Positions 57,600 through 64,000 of a stretch of 64,000 nt of DNA are shown here, one piece after another. Source of the DNA: Maratus speciosus (taxonomy: Eukaryota > Arthropoda > Arachnida > Araneae > Salticidae); the NCBI GenBank assembly GCA_963932465.1, contig OZ010795.1, positions 22,467,874 to 22,531,873 on the forward strand, written 5' to 3'. Numbering within the stretch: position 1 is the stretch's first letter; each line of letters opens with the position of its first letter. Below the pieces are notes generated by a model that was not told the DNA's origin, made no database searches, and saw only the letters and a list, made by a program, of their open reading frames with translations. A program made the position numbers and the translations under genes.

Positions 57600-58790
57600 T
57601 AAGTGTGATCATAGATCGCACAAAGGATTGCGTTTAATATTCCTTTCAAAACGTCCAGTACATTTATCGCCATGGAACACCTTCTAAATTTTGGCAAACC
57701 CTTCCTAAACTATCGTAAAGCTTCAAACAGATTCGCCTTGTTATATTTCCTAATTTTGTTCGTGCTAGCCCCCCAACCCCCCAAAAATGCTACGATATTT
57801 CACATGACGGGTATCTGCCAAATTTAGAAAAGTGCCCCGCTTGGGGGGGGGGGGCGAAGTGTGGTAATGGTCACCATGATTTTTGACTCGGCCTGATGTT
57901 TAAAATTTTTGTTATGTTTTACAAGCCATATTAAAGTTTCAAACAGATCGTCCAGCTATATTTCGTAATTTTGTTCGCTCCCTCTCCCTCACCCCCCTTC
58001 GAAATGCGACACGCCATTCTTCTTCATACTTTTTTATCATGTGTTATAAAGTATCTTAAAGTTTAAAACAGATCGCATTGTTAGATTTCCTACTTTAAAT
58101 GAAATCGCTGTCTATTAGTTCCATATTCCATCACCAAGGAGCGCACTCTATTCTTAACAAAAGCGTATCTGAACGGAACTCCTTTACACAACCTATCAGT
58201 AGATGTATTACTCGAGGGGGTGACGGTCTTCAGCAAGAATTTAAGATGTTTGTTGAAATTATTATTCGGAAATAGTGGTAATTTAACTTTTGACCTATTT
58301 ATATTTAATAAGTAGCATGTATCTGAGGACTCCATCAAAAAAACGCACCTGAAACGGTATGAAACAAAAAGGTAAAAAAAAAAAGAAATATTTTGCCCCT
58401 CCCCCTCTCCCCACCTGCCCGAAATTTCACGCGCCATTTTTTATAAACTTTTTCTTATGTGTTATAAACTATCTTAAAGTTTTAAACAGATAGCTTTGTT
58501 AGATTTCCTATTTTAAATGAAATCGCGGTCTGTTAGTTCCACATTCCATCACGAGGGAGCGCACTCTATTCTTAACAAAACTGTATCTGAACGTAACTCC
58601 GTTAAACAATCTATCAGGAGATATGCTAGTCGAGGGGGTGGCGGTTTTAACGAAGAATTTAAGATAATTGCTGAAATTACTATTCGAAAATAGTGGTATG
58701 AATACTTGTAATCTTTCTGATAATGAATAAGTTATACTTGTCTCATAGCGCTGTTCAAAAACCCCACGCAAATTGTTAGATTTCCTAATT
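57600..58790. repeat. tandem copies of the 22.6 kb repeat family
   Basis: Two units of about 415 bp (about 57985-58390 and 58400-58790) share CGCCATTYTT, GTTATAAA-TATCTTAAAGTTT, GTTAGATTTCCTA, GAAATCGCGGTCTRTTAGTTCC and GAGCGCACTCTATTCTTAAC. Earlier partial units start near 57705 and 57920. Minus-strand frames 58437-58090 and 58771-58508 end alike (PDRLFNGVTFRYSFVKNRVR, with about 75% identity between them), a consequence of the duplication. Confidence 0.8.
57845..57857 (+). other. G13 homopolymer
   Basis: Uninterrupted G run after CGCTT, near a C-rich stretch (CCCCCCAACCCCCC at 57771). Both could form G4 or i-motif structures. Confidence 0.7.
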
Positions 58791-58794
58791 TAAA

Positions 58795-59405
58795 TAATTC
58801 CGTGGTTAAAAAAGCACATGCATCCATTTTAATCTACGCTTTTGTTAGAAATGAAACCGATTAATTAAATAATAACGAATATCTCAGCTTATAATTAAGC
58901 AAGGAGTTTGAACTGGGTATGTATGAAATCCGCAAATAATGTCGTATCAGGATGCCAGAAAATTGAATCAAAAATTTAATTTTTATAAAGTTTAAATTTC
59001 GTATAAAAATATTCTATTACGAAAAACCGCAAGCGCCGTTATGTCTGACACCTGCTTCTCGCGCAAATGAAAACTCTTTTCCTTGTCTTCCCAAATAAAT
59101 AAATTGATTTTTTATCGATCGATTTTTAGTGGATATTTTCACTTACACACATCGCAGAAATATGAACTTTATACCAAAATAAAGTAGATTTTTTTCCCGC
59201 GTCTGTCTATATCTTTTACAAATTTCTCGGACCAATACTTTCCGAGATGGGATTTGAAATTAAAATGTCCACTTCATTTTTCGGCTTAATTTCCTCCGTG
59301 GTAACCGTGCATCCGCTCATTTTACTCAGACGATTTGGAGAATGTGCGTTTGTACCTGCGTTAAAAAAGGTTATATTTTTAATTTTAAAAGTTAATTAGC
59401 CTTTA
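58795..59405. other. AT-rich spacer
   Basis: No gene. Part of this may be the 5' extension of the repeat at 59410. Confidence 0.4.
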
Positions 59406-59409
59406 ATTC

Positions 59410-59600
59410 GGTTAATTACCGACTTTTTCAAAATTTTATGATTTGTCGTTTGATGTGAGGTGTTTAGCTATAAGTACCCAAATTTTCAAGTCTCCAACAT
59501 GTATAGTTTATGAGAACGGGCTCTGTGACGGACAGACAGACAGACAAAGGAGTGAGACAAATAGGGTTTCGTCAGATGAACGAAACCCTAAAAAAGGATT
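59410..59600 (+). repeat. dispersed repeat with GACAGACA tail and terminal hairpin
   Basis: Better-preserved partner of 24110-24310. Ends with GTGACGGACAGACAGACAG, then AGGGTTTCGTC-AGATGA-ACGAAACCCT, a near-perfect stem-loop (59564-59593), then AAAAAAGG. Confidence 0.75.
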
Positions 59601-59943
59601 AAAGGTATTATGTTTTAATCTAAATTGGTATACTTTGCTTATAAAAGCTTAAAAAAAAAAGCCTTTTTTTTCACAGATGTCAATTTCTTTAAGCTTAAGA
59701 GATTTACGAAACTGCAAAATATCTCTATAATGTAGAAACTCCAAAGTTGAGACCATATCGACAATATTGGCTAAGATATAACAAATAAAATCATTATTGG
59801 CTTAATATTTTTCCAAACGAGTACTGATTAGAAATTGCAAATGAAATATCGCATTATTACTTTCTTTATACAGATGAGACGCAGTATATATTTTTCTAAA
59901 AATTAAATCATAAAGAAATAAAAAATTATTATCTGAATTTATT

Positions 59944-62820
59944 TATTAGGTAGCTTTCTTTACAAAAAAGCTACCTATTGCAGCCGTTCGGAGGAAAGCG
60001 ATTTCAAAAAATTTTGGTATATTTTCATCGATCATGACCCCCAGACCCCGAAACCACCCTCCGTTCAAAATTGATATATATATATATATATATATCTGAC
60101 CTATGTCACACTGTAACTCCCGTAATTATGAACCGATTTCGATGTAATTCGGTGTGTACATAGTACATACCAATGTCTCGACCGAGTTCGTTGGCCAGCT
60201 TCATCCGCCGTTTTGTTTCAAAATGGCGGCCATTTAAAATTTTTAAAAAAATTTAAAACTTGAAATGTGGTACCAAAAAATTAAAAATGGAAAAATATTT
60301 TTTTCTTATGTATTTGACCTTTATACAAAGATTCCGGAGCAGTTTTTGTTTCGTCTATACCTTAAAAAATGGCTGAGTTATAGCATTTTGAATTTCTAGC
60401 GTGGCTGACATTTTGAAACGTCCTGAATTTTGTCACGCGATAAAAGGCGTATTTATGAACCGATTTGGATGTAATTCAGTGTGTACATAGTATATACCAA
60501 TCTCTGAACCGAGTTCGTTGGCCAGCTTCATCCGCCGTTTTGTTCCAAAATGGCGGCCATTTAAAATTTTTAAAAAATATTAAAACTTGAAATGTGGTAC
60601 CAAAAAATTAAAAATGGAAAAATGTTTTTTTCTGATGTATTAGACCTTTATACAAAGATTCCGGAGCAGTTTTTGTTTCGTCTATATCTTAAAAAATGGC
60701 TGAGTTATAGCATTTTGAATTTCTAGCGTGGCTGACATTTTGAAACGTCCTGAATTTTGTCACGCGATAAAAGGCGTATTTATGAACCGATTTGGATGTA
60801 ATTCAGTGTGTACGTAGTACATACCAATCTCTCGACCGAGTTCGTTGGCCAGCTTCATCCGCCATTTTGTTTCAAAATGGCGGCCATTTAAAATTTTTTT
60901 TTAAATTTAAAATTTTAAATGTGGTACCAAAAAATTGAAAATGGAAAAATATTTTTTCTTATGTATTTGACCTTTATACAAAGATTTCGGAGCAGTTTTT
61001 GTTTCGTCTATATCTTAAAAAATGGCTGAGTTATAGCATTTTGAATTTCTAGCGTGGCTGATATTTTGAAACGTCCTGAATTTTGTCACGCGATAAAAGG
61101 CGTATTTATGAACCGATTTGGATGTAATTCAGTGTGTACATAGTACATACCAATCTCTCGACCGAGTTCGTTGGCCAGCTTCATCCGCCGTTTTGTTTCA
61201 AAATGGCGGCCATTTAAATTTTTTTAAAAATATTAAAACTTGAAATGTGGTACCAAAAAATTAAAAATTGAAAACATATTTTCTTCTTATGTGTTTGACC
61301 TTGATAAAAAGATTCGGGAGCAGTTTTTGTTTTGTCTATATCTTAAGAAATGGCTGAGTTATAGCATTTTGAATTGCTAGCGTGGCTGACATTTTGAAAC
61401 GTCCTGATTTTTCTCACGTAATAACAGGCGTATTTAAGAACCGACTTGGATGTACCTTGGTGTGTACATAGTACATACAAATATCTCGACCGAGTTCGTT
61501 GGCCGGCTTCATCCGCCATCTTGTTTCAAAATGGCGGCCATTTAAAAAAATTAAAAAATAAAAAAAATTAAATGAGATACCAAAAAATTGGAAAGTGAAA
61601 AAGATTTTTTTTTGTATGTGTTTGACCTTAATACAAAGATTCCGGAACAGTTTTTCTTTCGTCTATATCTAAAAAAAATGGCTGAGTAATAGCATTTTGA
61701 ATTTCTCTTGTGGCTGACATTTTAAAACGACCTGATATTTGTCACGCGATAACAGGCGCAATTATGAACCTATTTGGATGTAACTTGGTCTGTACATAGT
61801 ACATATCAATGTCTCGACCGAGTTCGTTGGCCAGCTTCATTCGCCATCTTGTTTCAAAAGGGTTGCCATTTAAAAAAAATTAAATTTAAAATTCAAAATG
61901 AGGTATTAAACAATTGGAAAATGAAAAAGATTTTTTTATGTGTTTGGCCTTGATACAAAGATTCCGGAGCTGTTTTTGTTTCTGAAAATTTGTTCTTTTG
62001 TTTATATCTTAAAAAATGGTTGATTTATAGCACTTTGAATTTCTAGCATGGCTAACATTTTGAAACGATCTTGTATTTGTCACGCGATAACACACGTATT
62101 CGCCTATTTCGATGTAAGAATGCATGTGGATATTATACATCAACACCTCGACCAAGTTCGCTGGCCAGATACATCAGCCATCTTGTTTCAAAATGGCGAC
62201 CATTAAATTAAAAAATATATATATATTTAAAGTGAGGTGCAAAAAAATTAGAAATTGAAAAAGGTTTCTTTCTTAAGTATTTGACCTTGATATAAGGATT
62301 CAGGAGCATTTTTTGTTAGTCTTTACCTTACAAAATGGCTCAGATATAGCAGTTTCAATTTCTATTGTGGGTGACATTTTGAAAAAATCTGATTTTTTGC
62401 ATGCGACAGCACTCCTATATATTAACCGATTCCGATGTGAGTGAGCATGTGCACAGCAATTACTAAGGTCTCGACCAAGTTCACTGCTTAGTCTCATCCA
62501 CCATGTTGTCTTAAAATGACAGGCACTTTAAGAAATTGCCGAATTTGGCAGCCAAATATATGTTACTTTAAAGAAAAGCAGCTTGGATAAAGCTGACTAA
62601 TTTCGCGAAATTCTCATTCATTATATTGATAAAAATTAGTATTGAATCTCCTATATTCGGTTTCCACTAAATTGAGCTTCGTGTGTTTGAATGATATAAT
62701 TTGGCTTTTTTAAAATAAGGATTATGAAAGCTACCTCTTCCTCCCGGCACTGGCCGGAAGGACTTTTTTAAAATTATTCTATTTGTATTAGTTCTTTTAT
62801 TTAAAGATAGTAAAATCATG
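59944..62820 (+). repeat. 2.9 kb repeat unit containing a ~328 bp tandem array, copy 1
   Basis: Begins TATTAGGTAGCTTTCTTTAC, with a hairpin GGTAGCTTT...AAAGCTACC at 59949-59975, and a 120 bp single-copy lead-in (GCAGCCGTTCGGAGGAAAGC). It then has about seven units of about 328 bp, with GAACCGATTTGGATGTAATT near 60130, 60460, 60786, 61112, 61440, 61767 and 62105, plus a weaker eighth at 62421. After the array come GAAAGCTACC (62726-62735) and a strong hairpin CCTCCCGGC-ACTG-GCCGGAAGG (62739-62760). Units decay toward the right. Confidence 0.9.
60859..60883. promoter_or_regulatory. hairpin of two opposed YY1-like sites (one example per unit)
   Basis: CCGCCATTTT-GTTTC-AAAATGGCGG: a perfect 10 bp stem with a 5 nt loop. 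AAAATGGCGGC matches the YY1/Pleiohomeotic consensus (ATGGCGGC; GCCAT core) on both strands. Similar sites are at 60220, 60547, 61200, 61528, 63092 and 63426. Binding is not shown by sequence. Confidence 0.4.
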
Positions 62821-64000
62821 TATTAGGTAGCTTTCTTTACAAAAAGCTACCTATTGCAGCCGTTCGGAGGAAAGCGATTTCAAAAAATTTTGGTATATTT
62901 TCATCGATCATGACCCCCAGACCCCGAAACCACCCTCCGTTCAAAATTGATATATATATATATATATATATATCTGACCTATGTCACACTGTAACTCTCG
63001 TATTTATGAACCGATTTGGATGTAATTCGGTGTGTACATAGTACATACCAGTGTCTCGACCGAGTTCGTTAGCCAGCTTCATCTGCCATTTTGTTTCAAA
63101 ATGGCGGCCATTTAAAAATTTTAAAAAAATTTAAAATTTAAAATGTGGTACCAAAAATTTGAAAATGGAAAAATATTTTTTTCTTATGTATTTGACCTTT
63201 ATACAAAGACTCCGTAGCAGTTTTTGTTTCGTCTATATCTTAAAAAATGGCTGAGTTATAGCATTTTGAATTTCTAGCGAAGCTGACATTTTGAAACGTC
63301 CTGAATTTTGTCACGCGATAAAAGGCGTATTTATGAACCGATTTGGATGTAACTTCGTTTATACATAGTACAGACCAATGTCTCGACCGAGTTCGTTGGC
63401 CAGCTTCATCTGCCATTTTGTTTAAAAATGGCGGCTATTTAAAATTTTAAGAAAAATTTAAATTTGAAATGTGGTACCAAAAAATTGAAAATTGAAAAAA
63501 TATTTTTTCTTATGTGTTTGGCCTCGATAAAAAGATTCGGGAGCAGTTTCTGTTTCGTCTATATCATAAAAAATGGCTGAGTTATAGTATTTTGAATTTC
63601 TAGCGTGGCTGACATTTTGAAACGCCCTGATATTTGTCACGCGATAACAGGCGTATTTATGAACCGATTTGAATGTAACTTGGTCTGTACATAGTACATA
63701 CAAAAGTTTCGACCGAGTTTGTAGGCCAGCTTCATTCGCCATCTTATTTCAAAAGGGTTGTCATTTAAAAAAAAATGTAATTTAAAATTTAAAATGAGGT
63801 ATTAAAAAATTGGAAAATGAAAAAGATTTTTTTATGTGTTTGGCCTTGATACAAAGATTCTGGAGCAGTTTTTGTTTCTGAAAATTTGTTCTTTTGTTTA
63901 TATCTTAAAAAGTGGTTGAATTATAGCACTTTGAATTTCTATCATGGCTAACACTTGAAACGATCTTGTATTTGTCTCGCGATACCACACGTATTCGCCT
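62821..64000 (+). repeat. second copy of the 2.9 kb unit, cut by the window end
   Basis: Repeats the lead-in of 59944 almost base for base (TATTAGGTAGCTTTCTTTAC, GCAGCCGTTCGGAGG, CCCCCAGACCCCGAAACCAC), then units near 63006, 63334 and 63659 and the start of a fourth. The third unit matches the sixth unit of copy 1 (AAAAGGGTTGTCATT; TGAAAATTTGTTCTTTTG). Copy 2 is therefore shorter, lacking about three middle units. Confidence 0.9.

Overview
The window is eukaryotic, strongly AT-rich, and made mostly of repeats and transposable-element debris. The only intact multi-domain gene is the transposase of a Tc1-like transposon (847-2376). The mix of Tc1-like, pogo-like, hAT-like and TTAA-target elements, tRNA-derived repeats and very low gene density fits an arthropod with a large repeat-rich genome. 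A spider or other chelicerate is my guess from overall character; no marker gene proves it.

Layout. 1-3.6 kb: AT-rich DNA plus the Tc1 element. 3.6-9.9 kb: an old tandem array (units about 105-140 bp) split by a 5,055 bp terminal-inverted-repeat (TIR) element, which itself carries a decayed pogo-like element and a 723 bp TTAA-flanked element. 9.9-13.5 kb: a tRNA-carrying repeat, a TTAA-flanked foldback element built from three copies of one module, and an inverted repeat enclosing a Tc1-type MITE. 14.6-18.1 kb: two inverted repeats and a degenerate tandem array. 18.6-20.9 kb: a second, dead Tc1-like element whose catalytic Glu codon is deleted and which contains a GC-rich coding-like segment. 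22.5-28.3 kb: dispersed repeats with CTCF-like motifs, G-runs and a 221 bp tandem duplication. 29.2-32.8 kb: a 3.67 kb element with TIRs of about 520 bp and a decayed transposase-like reading frame. 34.6-37.9 kb: a 329 bp-arm palindrome joined to an 828 bp direct duplication and a cluster of tRNA-like modules. 38-43 kb: mostly featureless AT-rich DNA.

The best candidate host gene is a 20-codon first exon on the minus strand (43207-43148) with a good start context and a consensus splice donor. It reads like the start of a CCCH zinc-finger protein. Its remaining exons would lie at lower coordinates and were not found. 43.9-47.1 kb holds a foldback MITE, a composite inverted array of a tRNA-carrying repeat and a hAT-like MITE. 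47.2-51.7 kb is a candidate TA-target TIR element filled with two tandem arrays. 52.2-59.6 kb holds TTAA/CCC-type MITEs, a tandem repeat family and AT-rich filler. 59.9-64.0 kb is a duplicated 2.9 kb unit made of about 328 bp repeats, each with a hairpin of opposed YY1-like sites; it runs off the window edge.

No operon, CRISPR array, rRNA gene or viral genome was seen. The genes do not form a pathway. The window is best read as a record of nested transposition, palindrome formation and tandem amplification in intergenic or long-intron DNA. Most ORFs of 60-100 codons here are chance or repeat-derived.
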